NCBI GenBank assembly: GCA_028292485.1
Contig: JAQGMG010000028.1
Coordinates: forward strand, 106,980-170,979
Origin: Rhodocyclales bacterium
GTDB taxonomy: Bacteria; Pseudomonadota; Gammaproteobacteria; Burkholderiales; Rhodocyclaceae
Direction of reading: 5' to 3'
DNA: 64,000 nucleotides
Translations under genes and position numbers: made by a program
Shown: piece by piece, positions 52,671 through 63,106 of the stretch
Position numbering within the stretch: position 1 is the first letter of the stretch
How the letters are laid out: the number at the start of each line of letters is the position of its first letter
The notes under the pieces: model-generated
The model's input: the letters and a program-made list of their open reading frames with translations, nothing else
The model's database searches: none
What the model was told of the DNA's origin: nothing

Positions 52671-52990
52671 CTTGCCTCCCAGATGACCGGTTCCTTGTCG
52701 CGCGCCGCAAACTCGAACAGCTCCAGCAGGGGCACGATGCGCTGTGCCAGCCCGACCGGTGCGGCCATGCCGCGCGGCGCGTCATCATCGTCCCCGGCTT
52801 GCGGTGTGCCTTTCGCCCGATCGGCCGCAGCCGTCGCTTTCAGCGCCGCAATCGCTGCGGGCAGCTGCTCGAGGGTGACAATGCCGCGCGGGTCTTTGGC
52901 ATCCTTGCCGATGATTGCCAGCATCTGCTGGCCATTGTTGCCAAGCATGAGTACGTCGCCTGCAGCGCGCGACTTGAAGGTAATCAACAT
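52667..52990 (-). CDS. DUF1840-family protein
   Basis: A 107-residue small protein starting at ATG 52990 (MLITFKSRAAGDVLMLG). The opening ITFKSRAAGDVLMLGNNGQQML and the end LLELFEFAARDKEPVIWE (in part) are the conserved ends of DUF1840, found mainly in betaproteobacteria, with a variable acidic middle (DDDDAPRG). Function unknown. Its stop overlaps the SDR start (ATGA), so the two are co-translated. Confidence 0.82.
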   Translation of the reverse strand: MLITFKSRAAGDVLMLGNNGQQMLAIIGKDAKDPRGIVTLEQLPAAIAALKATAAADRAKGTPQAGDDDDAPRGMAAPVGLAQRIVPLLELFEFAARDKEPVIWEAS

Positions 52991-53108
52991 GAAGTGGCCT
53001 TTCATCGATACAAATCGTAGCGACAAAGATAGCCGAGATTGCGTCGATGCGGTGGCTTTGCCGGCAGGGCCGAAAGCCCCTGCCGCCAGCCCGGCAATCG
53101 CTCCTGAC

Positions 53109-53768
53109 TCAGTCGCAGTGATTGGCGCTGCGATTGATCAGCACCGGCCAGACGTATTTGAAGGATTCGCGGCTGGTGCAGGAGGTGGCGCAGTTCGAGA
53201 ATGAAACCACGGCCGTTTCACCCTGTTCCCACATGCGTGCCGTGCAGCCCGTTGCCTGATTGAGCAGCTCGATGGAGGGCACCGACTTGGTCTGGACCAT
53301 GCCGGACATATCGAAAACGCAGCGGCCCTTGTTCGGCTCCGGCACATCGACGAGTACCCGCATCTGAAGCACGATACCTTCCTTCACTTCCACCACGGCG
53401 TCGCCCTTGTAGCCCGTCTCGTTGATGAAGTTGCAGCGGGTATTCACCTGCAGGGGGCGTATCGGCGGCAGCGTGATGGTGCGCCCGTCGAGCAGCCGCG
53501 AACGTACACCGGCCACACCTGTCGGGCGTGTAGTGTCTTTGGTGTTGAGCTGCTGGGGCGGCGTGATGACCGTCCCCATCGGCGGCAGCGAACTGCTGGC
53601 GGCGCTTGACGAACCAGCCGCTGTCGGGCTTGCCGTCCTGGCTGGCTCGGACTTCGATTCGGATCTTGCTTCGGGCTTCGATGGCGAGTTACCGCAGCCT
53701 GTCGAGGAAAGCGCCAGGATGGTGGCGAGAATCCCACCGGAAATCATGCCAAAACGTGTGCCCTGCAT
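53109..53768 (-). CDS. Hypothetical secreted lipoprotein
   Basis: A 219-residue protein with an N-terminal hydrophobic stretch (ISGGILATILALSSTGC), likely a lipoprotein signal though the residue at -3 of the Cys is unusual. A Ser/Ala/Pro-rich low-complexity linker (about 28-65) precedes a conserved-looking domain with six cysteines (RCNFINETGYKG, GRCVFDMSG, ATGCTARMW, FSNCATSCTSRESF) suggesting disulfides. I cannot place it in a family. It sits after gatA in the same direction, separated by 178 bases. Confidence 0.75.
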   Translation of the reverse strand: MQGTRFGMISGGILATILALSSTGCGNSPSKPEARSESKSEPARTASPTAAGSSSAASSSLPPMGTVITPPQQLNTKDTTRPTGVAGVRSRLLDGRTITLPPIRPLQVNTRCNFINETGYKGDAVVEVKEGIVLQMRVLVDVPEPNKGRCVFDMSGMVQTKSVPSIELLNQATGCTARMWEQGETAVVSFSNCATSCTSRESFKYVWPVLINRSANHCD

Positions 53769-53946
53769 ACTCGATGTCTCCCGAAGCCTGGCAAAACGGC
53801 GCTGCGCTATTCGCGTTGCCGATGCCGATTGGTAAGTCGGTCAACGGTTCGTCAGCGCAGAATCTGAAATGCAGTGGTAACCAACGGTCAATCGTCGGCG
53901 ACGACCAGCACCCTGCGAAGCGCGCAGGCGCTGTCCGTCAATCCAG

Positions 53947-55401
53947 TCAGCCGATGTCGGGCGTGCGCAGGTGCCAATCGGTCGCCTGCTGCAGCTGATG
54001 CGCCGCACCGAGTAGCCGCGCTTCGCCGAAGTAGTTACCGATCAGTTGCAGGCCGACGGGCAGGCCTTCATTCGAGAAGCCGGCTGGCGTCGACAAGGCG
54101 GGCAAACCGGCAAGGTTGACGGCGATGGTGTAGATGTCGGCCAGGTACATCTGCACCGGGTCGTCTGCCATCTGGCCGAGGCCCCAGGCGGCAGTCGGTG
54201 CCACGGGTCCGGCGATGATGTCGCAGGACTGCAGCGCCTGCTGGAAGTCTTGCGCGATCAGGCAGCGCAGCTGCTGTGCCTTGATGTAATACGCATCGTA
54301 GTAACCGTGCGACAGCACATAAGCACCAACGAGAATGCGACGTTTCACTTCGCCGCCGAAGCCCTCCGCGCGGCTCTTCGAGTACATCTCGGCAAGATCC
54401 TTGTACTGCGCGGCGCGATGACCGTAGCGCACGCCGTCGAAGCGGGAGAGGTTGCTCGATGCTTCGGCCGGGGCAATGACGTAATACGCCGGAATCGCCA
54501 GGTGCGTGTTGGGCAGACTGACTTCCACCGTCGTCGCGCCGAGTTTTCTCAACTCGGCCAGTGCGCCTTCGATGGCAGTGCGCACGTCTTCGGCCAGACC
54601 ATCGCCAAAGTATTCTTTCGGCAATCCAATGCGAAGCCCCTGCAAGGGCTTGTTCAAATCTGCCGTGTAATCTTCGACGGGGCGTTCGAGACTCGTCGAA
54701 TCGCGCGCATCGAAGCCCGCCATGTGATTGAGCAGCAGCGCGCAATCCTCTGCCGTGTGGGCCATCGGGCCGCCCTGATCGAGCGAGCTGGCATAGGCGA
54801 TCATGCCGTAACGCGACACCACGCCGTAGGTCGGCTTGATGCCGGTGATGCCGCACAGGCCGGCCGGTTGGCGAATCGAGCCGCCCGTGTCCGTGCCGGT
54901 GGCAGCGGGGACCATGCCTGCGGCGACTGCGGCAGCCGAGCCGCCCGAGCTGCCGCCGGGAACACGGTCCAGTTTCCACGGGTTCTTTACCGCACCGTAG
55001 AACGAGCTCTCGCTGGTCGAGCCCATGGCGAATTCATCGAGATTGGTCTTGCCCAAGCTGACTGTGCCGGCCACCTTGAGCTGGCTGACGACATGCGCGT
55101 CGTAGGGGCTCACGAAGTTCGACAGCATCTTCGAGCCACAAGTGGTCAGCACGCCTTCGGTACAGAAGATGTCCTTGTGCGCAATCGGCACGCCAGTCAA
55201 AGCTGCAGCATTGCCGGCGGCAATGGCCTTGTCGGCAAGATCGGCGGCAGCCAGCGCCCCGTCCCGGTCTACGGTGATGAAGGCATTGATGGCAGGGTTG
55301 ATTGCCTTGATGCGGTCGAGATATTGGCTTGCCAGCTCACGGCTGGAGACTTTTTTCTGCGCCAGCGCGTCGGCCAGCGATTTGAGTGTCTGTACGGTCA
55401 T
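53947..55401 (-). CDS. gatA: Asp/Glu-tRNA amidotransferase subunit A
   Basis: GatA is the amidase subunit of GatCAB, which converts misacylated Glu-tRNA(Gln) and/or Asp-tRNA(Asn) into Gln- and Asn-tRNA using glutamine-derived ammonia. The amidase-signature triad is visible: Lys in VPIAHKDIF, cis-Ser/Ser in [15 protein letters not shown], and [13 protein letters not shown]. The C-terminal half carries [11 protein letters not shown] and [13 protein letters not shown]. It has 484 residues, normal length. The operon is odd: gatC lies 800 bases upstream with gmhA between them, and gatB does not follow. Confidence 0.96.
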   Translation of the reverse strand: MTVQTLKSLADALAQKKVSSRELASQYLDRIKAINPAINAFITVDRDGALAAADLADKAIAAGNAAALTGVPIAHKDIFCTEGVLTTCGSKMLSNFVSPYDAHVVSQLKVAGTVSLGKTNLDEFAMGSTSESSFYGAVKNPWKLDRVPGGSSGGSAAAVAAGMVPAATGTDTGGSIRQPAGLCGITGIKPTYGVVSRYGMIAYASSLDQGGPMAHTAEDCALLLNHMAGFDARDSTSLERPVEDYTADLNKPLQGLRIGLPKEYFGDGLAEDVRTAIEGALAELRKLGATTVEVSLPNTHLAIPAYYVIAPAEASSNLSRFDGVRYGHRAAQYKDLAEMYSKSRAEGFGGEVKRRILVGAYVLSHGYYDAYYIKAQQLRCLIAQDFQQALQSCDIIAGPVAPTAAWGLGQMADDPVQMYLADIYTIAVNLAGLPALSTPAGFSNEGLPVGLQLIGNYFGEARLLGAAHQLQQATDWHLRTPDIG

Positions 55402-55421
55402 GATTGGACGTTTTGAATTTC

Positions 55422-55566
55422 ACCGCAGAGGCGCAAAGAACGCAGAGGGCCGCAGAGGAAAACCTCAAGAAGGCAAAACACATGGAAAGTCATGAGGCGC
55501 ACGCATCCTGGCATCTTGTTTCCCACCTTTCTCGGCGGCCCTCTGCGTTCTTTGCGCCTCTGCGGT
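55422..55566. repeat. Perfect 31-bp inverted repeat pair between gmhA and gatA
   Basis: The 31-base word at 55422-55452 (ACCGCAGAGGCGCAAAGAAC...) is an exact reverse complement of 55536-55566, with 83 bases between. A third copy lies at 17910-17940. They fill the gap 55402-55575 completely and could form a large hairpin in the gmhA-gatA transcript. Their presence only here between these two genes suggests they arrived with, or helped, the gmhA insertion. Confidence 0.8.
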
Positions 55567-55575
55567 AAAGCTTTT

Positions 55576-56154
55576 TCACTTTGCATACCCCAAACCCACT
55601 TCAACATGGTCGATCAGGGCGTGGATGAATTTGATGTGGATTTCCTGAATGCGATCGGCATAGCCGAAATGCGGCACGATGATTTCTGCATCGGCAAGGC
55701 CCTTCATCTTTCCCGCATCCTTGCCGGTCAGGATGATGATCTTCAGGCCGCGCTCGCGCGCTGCCTTGATGGCGGCAAGGATATTGGCCGAATTGCCGCT
55801 GGTGGAAATGCCTAGAAAGATGTCGCCTACGCGGCCGAGCGCTTCGACCTGGCGCGAGAAAATGAATTCGAAGCCGTAGTCATTGCCGACGCAGGTGATG
55901 TGCGAGGGGTCGGAAACACACAGCGCGGCAAGCGCAGGGCGATTGTCGCGGTAGCGGCCGGAGAGCTCTTCGGCAAAGTGCATGGCGTCGCAATGCGAAC
56001 CGCCGTTGCCGGCCGTGATGACCTTGCCGCCGGCTTGCAGGCAGGCGACCAACAAGTCACCCGCCTTGGTGACTTCGGCCAGCAGGGCTTCGTCCTTGAT
56101 GACGCGCGCCAGCAGTTCGCTGGCTTCCTGCAGATGTTCTGAAAGACGAGACAT
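55576..56154 (-). CDS. gmhA: Phosphoheptose isomerase (sedoheptulose-7-phosphate isomerase)
   Basis: GmhA converts sedoheptulose-7-phosphate to D-glycero-D-manno-heptose-7-phosphate, the first step to the LPS core heptose. The 192-residue SIS-domain protein reads [60 protein letters not shown] and [31 protein letters not shown] closely matches E. coli GmhA, whereas many betaproteobacterial isomerases read GNGGSAADAQHF, so this copy may be of gammaproteobacterial type. The start at 56154 has an upstream GGAA-like site. It lies between gatC and gatA, an unusual position. Confidence 0.93.
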   Translation of the reverse strand: MSRLSEHLQEASELLARVIKDEALLAEVTKAGDLLVACLQAGGKVITAGNGGSHCDAMHFAEELSGRYRDNRPALAALCVSDPSHITCVGNDYGFEFIFSRQVEALGRVGDIFLGISTSGNSANILAAIKAARERGLKIIILTGKDAGKMKGLADAEIIVPHFGYADRIQEIHIKFIHALIDHVEVGLGYAK

Positions 56155-56204
56155 GGCTATTCCTTGTGCCGCGCTCCGGGTTCCCGGAACTGGCGGCGAT
56201 CGTT

Positions 56205-56492
56205 TTACTCAATAACCTTGGGCACGAGATATAGCCCGCGTTCGGCTTCCGGCGCGACGGCCTGAAAGGCTTCGCGCTGATTGGTCTCGGTCACTTCATC
56301 GGTACGCAGACGCTGCACGAGGTCCTGCGGATGCGACATCGGCGCGATGCCTGTGGTATCCACGGCCTGCATCTGCTCGATCAGGCCGAAAATGCCGGAG
56401 AGCTTGGCCTGAGTGGCCTCTGCGTCCTGCGGTGTGAGTTCGATACGGGCGAGCCGCGCGATGCGGCCGACTTCTTCAAGGCTTAGCGACAT
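56205..56492 (-). CDS. gatC: Asp/Glu-tRNA amidotransferase subunit C
   Basis: A 95-residue accessory subunit that stabilises GatA in Gat[23 protein letters not shown] and [22 protein letters not shown] (in part), ending [10 protein letters not shown], are characteristic. The gene is the first of the gat cluster and is divergent from mreB, 209 bases away, an arrangement common in betaproteobacteria. Confidence 0.93.
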   Translation of the reverse strand: MSLSLEEVGRIARLARIELTPQDAEATQAKLSGIFGLIEQMQAVDTTGIAPMSHPQDLVQRLRTDEVTETNQREAFQAVAPEAERGLYLVPKVIE

Positions 56493-56545
56493 GATAGGCG
56501 GGCCAAAACAAGGTAATTGCGGGCTTATTGCGCACTGTCTATTAG

Positions 56546-57745
<1,200 letters not shown>

Positions 57746-57901
57746 GTCTGGCTGAGGAGCAAGGAGTGGGGTGCGAGGAGTTTGAAGTGCGGCGCGGCGA
57801 TGTCGCCTCGATGTTGCCTGTTTGCGTCGGGGCAATATGCTGAACGCATTATCGCAGGAAATCACTGCTCCTGACTTTTCGGCGCTCTCTCCTCTTCGAT
57901 A

Positions 57902-59029
57902 ATGGCCACAAACGGACACCAGCCACCGCCCTTTTTCAGGCGCGGCCTGCCGCCCACGGCCAAGCTCACGATTTACATCGCGCTGTCGCTCGCCTTGCTG
58001 GTCGGCGATCTGCAGATGAGCTATCTCAGCACGCTGCGCCAGGGTGTAACCATCCTGACCTACCCCTTGCAGATCGCCGCGGCGACGCCGGCCGAGTTTG
58101 CCCGCAACGTCGCCAACTACTTCAATGGCCTGATTACCCTGCAGCGCGAAAACGAGCGCTTGCGCTCCGATCGGCTGCAAGCAGCCAAACAGTTGTTGCG
58201 CAGCAGCCAGCTGGAACAGGAAAACACCGAGTTGCGCGGCTTGCTGGACATGCGCGAGCGCGTCAAGGTACGGGCCATTGCGGCCGAGGTGCTATTTACT
58301 GCGCGCGATCCTTTCTCGCGCAAGGTCATTCTCGACAAGGGTGGTAATCAGGGTGTCGAACCAGGGCTTGCGGTGGCTGACGCCGTCGGCGTGATCGGCC
58401 AGGTGACGCGCGTATTCCCGTTGCATGCCGAGGTCACCCTGCTGTCCGACAAGGAGCAGGCGATCCCCGTGGTGATCGAGCGCAGCGGTCTGCGCGCCGT
58501 GATGTTCGGTACCGGCTCCGGGCTCACCGAGCTGCGCTACCTCGCCGCGAATGCCGATGTGCGCGTGGGCGACCGTATCCTCACGTCGGGCCTCGACGGT
58601 GTCTTCGTACCCGGTCTGCCAGTGGCAAAAGTGATCCGCGCGAGCCGCGATGCGGCCGAGTCGTTCGGTCGCATCCTGTGCCTGCCTATCGGCGGCGTGG
58701 AGAAGAGTGGTTCGGTGCTGGTGCTGGGCCGCGCCGGTGCTTTGCCGCTCAGGCCTTCGGAAGAAGCGCTCGACCCGCGCCGCACTGCGGCAGGGCGTAT
58801 CAGCCAGCGTCATGAACTCCAATCCGCACCGGCTGCGCAGTCGGCTGTCGCTGCGTCGGTATCGACTTCAAGTTCAACTTCAAGTTCAACTGCGAAAGCG
58901 ATATCCGCCTCCTCGGCGGCGGCATCGCATTCGGCCATGCCGAAACCGGCCCGTAATACCGCTGTCATAGCAACGCCTGTCGCGAGCGCCCCTGCGGCCA
59001 GCGTCAGCACGCCACAGGGAGATCGTTGA
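57902..59029 (+). CDS. mreC: Rod-shape-determining protein MreC
   Basis: MreC is a periplasmic scaffold linking MreB to PBP2/RodA. Residues about 20-40 form the transmembrane anchor (LTIYIALSLALLVGDLQMSY), a coiled coil rich in QRENERLRSDRL follows to about 120, then the beta-barrel domain (FSRKVILDKGGNQGVEPGLAV and VLGRAG, in part). The last 80 residues are an unusually long Ser/Ala-rich tail (SSTSSSTAKAISASSAA-like) beyond the normal C-terminus. 375 residues. Its stop overlaps mreD by 4 bases. Confidence 0.95.
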   Translation: MATNGHQPPPFFRRGLPPTAKLTIYIALSLALLVGDLQMSYLSTLRQGVTILTYPLQIAAATPAEFARNVANYFNGLITLQRENERLRSDRLQAAKQLLRSSQLEQENTELRGLLDMRERVKVRAIAAEVLFTARDPFSRKVILDKGGNQGVEPGLAVADAVGVIGQVTRVFPLHAEVTLLSDKEQAIPVVIERSGLRAVMFGTGSGLTELRYLAANADVRVGDRILTSGLDGVFVPGLPVAKVIRASRDAAESFGRILCLPIGGVEKSGSVLVLGRAGALPLRPSEEALDPRRTAAGRISQRHELQSAPAAQSAVAASVSTSSSTSSSTAKAISASSAAASHSAMPKPARNTAVIATPVASAPAASVSTPQGDR

Positions 59030-59550
59030 TGCTGCCGACACACCGCTCAAGCCGCATCCTGCTGCCCGTGCGCATGAACTTCATCACGATCTCGCTGATT
59101 GTCGCGCTGGTGTTGCACTTCGTTCCGATGGGGCGTTTCTACGCGATCCCGGACTTCGTGGCCCTGGTGCTGGCTTTCTGGTGCGTGCGTGAGCCATTGC
59201 GCGTCGGCATGGGTACGGCTTTCATTCTTGGCGTGATCGTCGACGTCGCGCATGGTGCGGTAATGGGCCAGCACGCATTGGCCTACGTGTTGCTCGCCTA
59301 CACCAGCACGGTGATGTCACGCCGCCTGCTGTGGTTTTCGCCCGGCGCGCAAGCCCTGCACATGGTGCCGCTGTTCCTGATGAGCCAGCTGGTCATGCTG
59401 GTCGTGCGCCTGCTCGTTGGCGGCCGTTTTCCGGGCTGGGAATATTTCTTCTCCACTTTTACCACCGCAGCCTTGTGGATGCCGGTGCATTTCGTGTTGT
59501 TGATCCCGCAGATGCGGCCCATCGATCGCGACGACAACAGGCCTATCTAG
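59026..59550 (+). CDS. mreD: Rod-shape-determining protein MreD
   Basis: A 174-residue integral membrane partner of MreC with five or six predicted helices (FITISLIVALVLHFVPMG, VALVLAFWCVREPLRVGMG, AFILGVIVDVAHGAVMGQH, LVMLVVRLLVGG). ATG 59026 overlaps the mreC stop. Family MreD proteins share the DFVALVLAFW and GLIVDVASG-like motifs, present here as LGVIVDVAHG. It completes the MreBCD scaffold. Confidence 0.92.
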   Translation: MMLPTHRSSRILLPVRMNFITISLIVALVLHFVPMGRFYAIPDFVALVLAFWCVREPLRVGMGTAFILGVIVDVAHGAVMGQHALAYVLLAYTSTVMSRRLLWFSPGAQALHMVPLFLMSQLVMLVVRLLVGGRFPGWEYFFSTFTTAALWMPVHFVLLIPQMRPIDRDDNRPI

Positions 59551-59655
59551 GCGATGGCCATGGTGATGACAAATGCGTACCGGGACGCACTGACTGACGG
59601 TACCGGCCACGCTGTTTCGCCTGATTCATCTTTACGACCCGTCTCTTACTGACCC

Positions 59656-61539
59656 ATGGAATTCAAGGCACCCGAACAGGAACTCTCCCGCTTTCGCGCA
59701 CGCGTAGCGGTGGCGGGCGTGTTCGTCCTCGTGTGCTTCGGTCTGATCCTGTCGCGCTTCGTCTTCCTGCAGATCGTGCGCCACGATTATTACTCGACGC
59801 GTGCCGAGGAAAACCGCATCTCACTGGTGCCCATCGTGCCCAATCGTGGTCTGATCATCGATCGCAATGGCGTCATTCTGGCGCGTAACTACTCGGCCTA
59901 CACGCTGGAAATCACGCCCTCCAAGGTGCGCAATCTGGAAGGCACGATCGACGAGCTTGCCGAAGTCATCGAGGTGCAGCCGAAAGATCGCAAGCGCTTC
60001 CGCAAGCTGCTCGACGAGAGCAAGAATTTCGAATCGTTGCCGATCCGCACGCGCCTCACTGACACTGAAGTGGCGCGCTTCATCGCGCAGCGTTACCGTT
60101 TCCCCGGCGTCGAAATCAAGGCGCGCCTGTTCCGTCAGTACCCGCAGGGCGAGCTGGCCTCGCATGCGCTGGGTTACATCGGCCGCATCAACGTCAAGGA
60201 AGCCGAGGTCATCGAAGAAGATGACGAAATGGCCGCCAACTATCGCGGTACGGACCATATCGGCAAGATCGGCCTTGAGCAGAGCTACGAGACCTATCTG
60301 CATGGCATGACCGGGTTCGAGCAGGTGGAAGTGGATGCTTCCGGCCGCGCCGTGCGTGCGCTGCGCCGCACGCCGCCAGTTCCTGGCGACAATCTGGTCC
60401 TGACGATGGATGCCGAGCTGCAGAAGATCGCCGATCAGGCTTTCGGCGACCGGCGCGGCGCGCTGGTTGCCATCGAGCCAGGTACGGGCGGCATCCTCGC
60501 GCTGGTGTCCAAGCCGACCTTCGATCCGAACCTGTTCGTCGATGGCATCGACCCGCAGAACTGGGACATCCTCAACACCTCCATCGACAAACCGCTCCTG
60601 CACCGGGCTATCTATTCGGCATATCCGCCGGGCTCCACGTTCAAGCCCTACATGGCGCTGGCGGCGCTGATGACGGGCAAGCGCACGCCGACGCAGACGA
60701 TCTACGATCCGGGCTATTACGTTTTCGGCAACAACACCTTCCGGGACGACAAGAAGGGCGGTCACGGCACGGTCGACATGTACAAATCCATCGTACAGTC
60801 GTGTGACACCTACTACTACATGCTCGCTAATGACATGGGCATCGACTTGCTGTCGAGCACCATCGGCCAGTTCGGATTCGGTGCGAAAACCGGTATCGAC
60901 ATGCAGGGCGAGGCCGAGGGCGTGCTGCCTTCGCCTGCATGGAAGAAAAGGCGTTTCAAGAAACCCGAACAGCAGAAGTGGTATGCGGGCGAGACGATTT
61001 CCATCGGCATCGGGCAAGGCTACAACTCTTACACGGTCATCCAGATGGCGCACGCCATGGCGACGCTTGCCGCCGGCGGTGTGATGTTCAAGCCACACCT
61101 GGTGCGCTACATCGAAGATGCCAAGACCGGCAAGCGCACGGTCATCGAGCCGACGCCGATAAAGACCATTCCGATTTCGCCAGAAAATCTGGCTGTCATC
61201 AAGCAGGCGATGGTCGGTGTGAACAAGGCTGGTACCGGCGCGCGCGCGTTCGCCGGAGCCGAATACGAATCGGCAGGCAAGACCGGCACGGCGCAGGTCT
61301 ACTCGCTAAAGGGCGCCAAATACAAGGAGGGCGAAGTCAATCTGCGCCTGCGCGATCACGCGCTCTTCATCGCGTTTGCACCTGTCGAAAATCCCAAGAT
61401 TGCATTGGCCGTTCTCGTCGAGAACGGCGGCTTCGGCGCGCAGGCGGCAGCGCCGATTGCGCGCCAGGTGCTCGATTACTACCTGCTTGGCAAGCGCCCG
61501 GTGGGCCCCGCAGCGGAAGTCGACGCGGAGGATGAATAA
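59656..61539 (+). CDS. mrdA: Penicillin-binding protein 2, elongasome transpeptidase
   Basis: PBP2 cross-links peptidoglycan in the side wall, with RodA as polymerase. Of 627 residues, about 20-42 form the membrane anchor (VAGVFVLVCFGLILSRFVF), 60-240 the pedestal domain, 260-600 the transpeptidase. The active-site set is complete: PPGSTFKPYMAL (Ser-x-x-Lys near 325), SCDTYYYML (S-x-D in place of S-x-N, as in many PBP2s), and AGKTGTAQVYS (KTG). NRGLIIDRNG is typical of the pedestal start. Its TAA overlaps the rodA ATG by one base. Confidence 0.97.
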   Translation: MEFKAPEQELSRFRARVAVAGVFVLVCFGLILSRFVFLQIVRHDYYSTRAEENRISLVPIVPNRGLIIDRNGVILARNYSAYTLEITPSKVRNLEGTIDELAEVIEVQPKDRKRFRKLLDESKNFESLPIRTRLTDTEVARFIAQRYRFPGVEIKARLFRQYPQGELASHALGYIGRINVKEAEVIEEDDEMAANYRGTDHIGKIGLEQSYETYLHGMTGFEQVEVDASGRAVRALRRTPPVPGDNLVLTMDAELQKIADQAFGDRRGALVAIEPGTGGILALVSKPTFDPNLFVDGIDPQNWDILNTSIDKPLLHRAIYSAYPPGSTFKPYMALAALMTGKRTPTQTIYDPGYYVFGNNTFRDDKKGGHGTVDMYKSIVQSCDTYYYMLANDMGIDLLSSTIGQFGFGAKTGIDMQGEAEGVLPSPAWKKRRFKKPEQQKWYAGETISIGIGQGYNSYTVIQMAHAMATLAAGGVMFKPHLVRYIEDAKTGKRTVIEPTPIKTIPISPENLAVIKQAMVGVNKAGTGARAFAGAEYESAGKTGTAQVYSLKGAKYKEGEVNLRLRDHALFIAFAPVENPKIALAVLVENGGFGAQAAAPIARQVLDYYLLGKRPVGPAAEVDAEDE

Positions 61540-62675
61540 TGCATTTTGATCCCGTAGCGTGGCTGCGCCGGCTGTTTGCCCCTATCGACCCGTGGCTGTT
61601 CGGCATCCTCATGGCGACGCTCAGCGGGGCCTTCATCGTCATGATGAGCGCCTCGCCCGAGCGCTTCCAGTCGCATTGCATGAACATCGTCACCGGCATG
61701 CTGATCATGTGGCTGACGGCCCATATGCGGCCGCAGCGCCTCTACAATCTTGCCCTGCCCCTGTATGTCGTCGGCGTATTGCTATTGGTGGCCGTGGCGC
61801 TCTTCGGCGAAAGCTCGAAAGGGGCGCAACGCTGGCTGAACCTTGGCGTGGTACGCATCCAGCCGTCAGAGATCATGAAGATCGCCATGCCGCTGATGCT
61901 TGCCTGGTACTTCCAGAAGCGCGAAGGCAGTCTCAAGATTCGTGACTTCATTATCGCCATTGCGCTGCTGGCAATTCCTGTCGGCCTGATCGCCAAGCAA
62001 CCTGACCTGGGCACGGCGATCCTGGTGCTCGGTGCCGGCGTGTTCGTCATCTTCTTTGCCGGCCTGTCGTGGAAACTGATTGCACCTGTCACCCTGCTTG
62101 GCATTGCCGGCGTGGTGGCCATCATCATGTATCAGACGCCGATCTGCGCGCCTGACGTGAAATGGCCCGGCATGAAGGACTATCAGAAGCATCGCATCTG
62201 CACGCTGCTGGACCCGTCTTCCGACCCGCTCGGCAAGGGTTTTCATACCATCCAGTCGACCATTGCCGTGGGCTCCGGAGGCGTGTTCGGCAAGGGCTGG
62301 CGTGAAGGTACGCAGGCACACCTGGACTTCCTGCCCGAGCGGCATACCGACTTTGTGCTGGCGGTGCTGTCGGAAGAGTTCGGTCTGGTCGGCGTAGTGG
62401 TGCTGACCATCCTCTACGGCATGCTCATTGCGCGTGGCCTGGCGATTGCCGCCAATGCACCCAACATGTTCGGGCGATTGCTCGCCGGCGCCATCACCAT
62501 GACTTTTTTCTGTTATGCATTTGTCAATATGGGCATGGTCAGCGGCATCCTGCCCGTGGTGGGCGTGCCCTTGCCATTCGTCAGCTATGGCGGTACCGCA
62601 CTGGTCACGCTGTGTCTGGGCATCGGTGTGCTCATGAGCGTGCGGCGCTATCGCCTGCGTACCGGCGGGGCGTGA
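61539..62675 (+). CDS. rodA: SEDS peptidoglycan glycosyltransferase RodA
   Basis: RodA polymerises glycan strands from lipid II during elongation and pairs with PBP2. It has 378 residues and about ten helices. Family motifs: RWLNLGVVRIQPSEIMKIAMPL, KQPDLGTAILVLGAG (containing the conserved Asp region), GFHTIQSTIAVGSGGVFGKGW, FLPERHTDFVLAVLSEEFGL, and LPFVSYGGTALVTLCLGIGV (each in part). ATG at 61539 overlaps the mrdA stop. After it a 431-base gap with repeats precedes vgrG. Confidence 0.97.
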   Translation: MHFDPVAWLRRLFAPIDPWLFGILMATLSGAFIVMMSASPERFQSHCMNIVTGMLIMWLTAHMRPQRLYNLALPLYVVGVLLLVAVALFGESSKGAQRWLNLGVVRIQPSEIMKIAMPLMLAWYFQKREGSLKIRDFIIAIALLAIPVGLIAKQPDLGTAILVLGAGVFVIFFAGLSWKLIAPVTLLGIAGVVAIIMYQTPICAPDVKWPGMKDYQKHRICTLLDPSSDPLGKGFHTIQSTIAVGSGGVFGKGWREGTQAHLDFLPERHTDFVLAVLSEEFGLVGVVVLTILYGMLIARGLAIAANAPNMFGRLLAGAITMTFFCYAFVNMGMVSGILPVVGVPLPFVSYGGTALVTLCLGIGVLMSVRRYRLRTGGA

Positions 62676-63106
62676 TTGCAAGTTATTGAGGTTTTCGCAA
62701 AACAAGACAATCCACGACAGTCCGTTCGGGCCGAGTGCGGCCCCTCGACAGGCTGGGGATAAACCGAGCTGCGCCCGGCGGTGTATCGAGGCCTGTGCGT
62801 GATCGACCCGTCCCTCGATACAGCCGCTGCGCGGCCACTCGGGGCGAACGGCTTCGATGGTGCCAGTCTTGTTGTCGCGAATTTGGAAAGATCAATATTT
62901 CGCCAAAATCGCCAAAATCAACGCAGATGACAATGGTATCTGCGCTTTCTCGCCGCTCGTCAAAAAGTCGTTTGACCATAAGGCCGTATTCATCCGGGGC
63001 ACCCAATCACAATGCCATAATCGCGCCTCACCGTGATAGGGCACCCCGCCTGCCTTTTTGAGTCCGCCGCAGTGGCTCAGCCAACACCCGCCGAGAAGAC
63101 CAAGCC
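62676..63106. repeat. Repeat-bearing gap between rodA and vgrG
   Basis: I see no gene here. Near 62735-62845 a dispersed-repeat cluster contains inverted words GTATCGAGG (62783-62792 region) and CCTCGATAC (62812-62821 region) with CTCGACAGGCTGGGG before and CACTCGGGGCGAACGG after. The vgrG promoter must lie in the remainder; its start has only a weak GAGAAG upstream. Confidence 0.55.
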
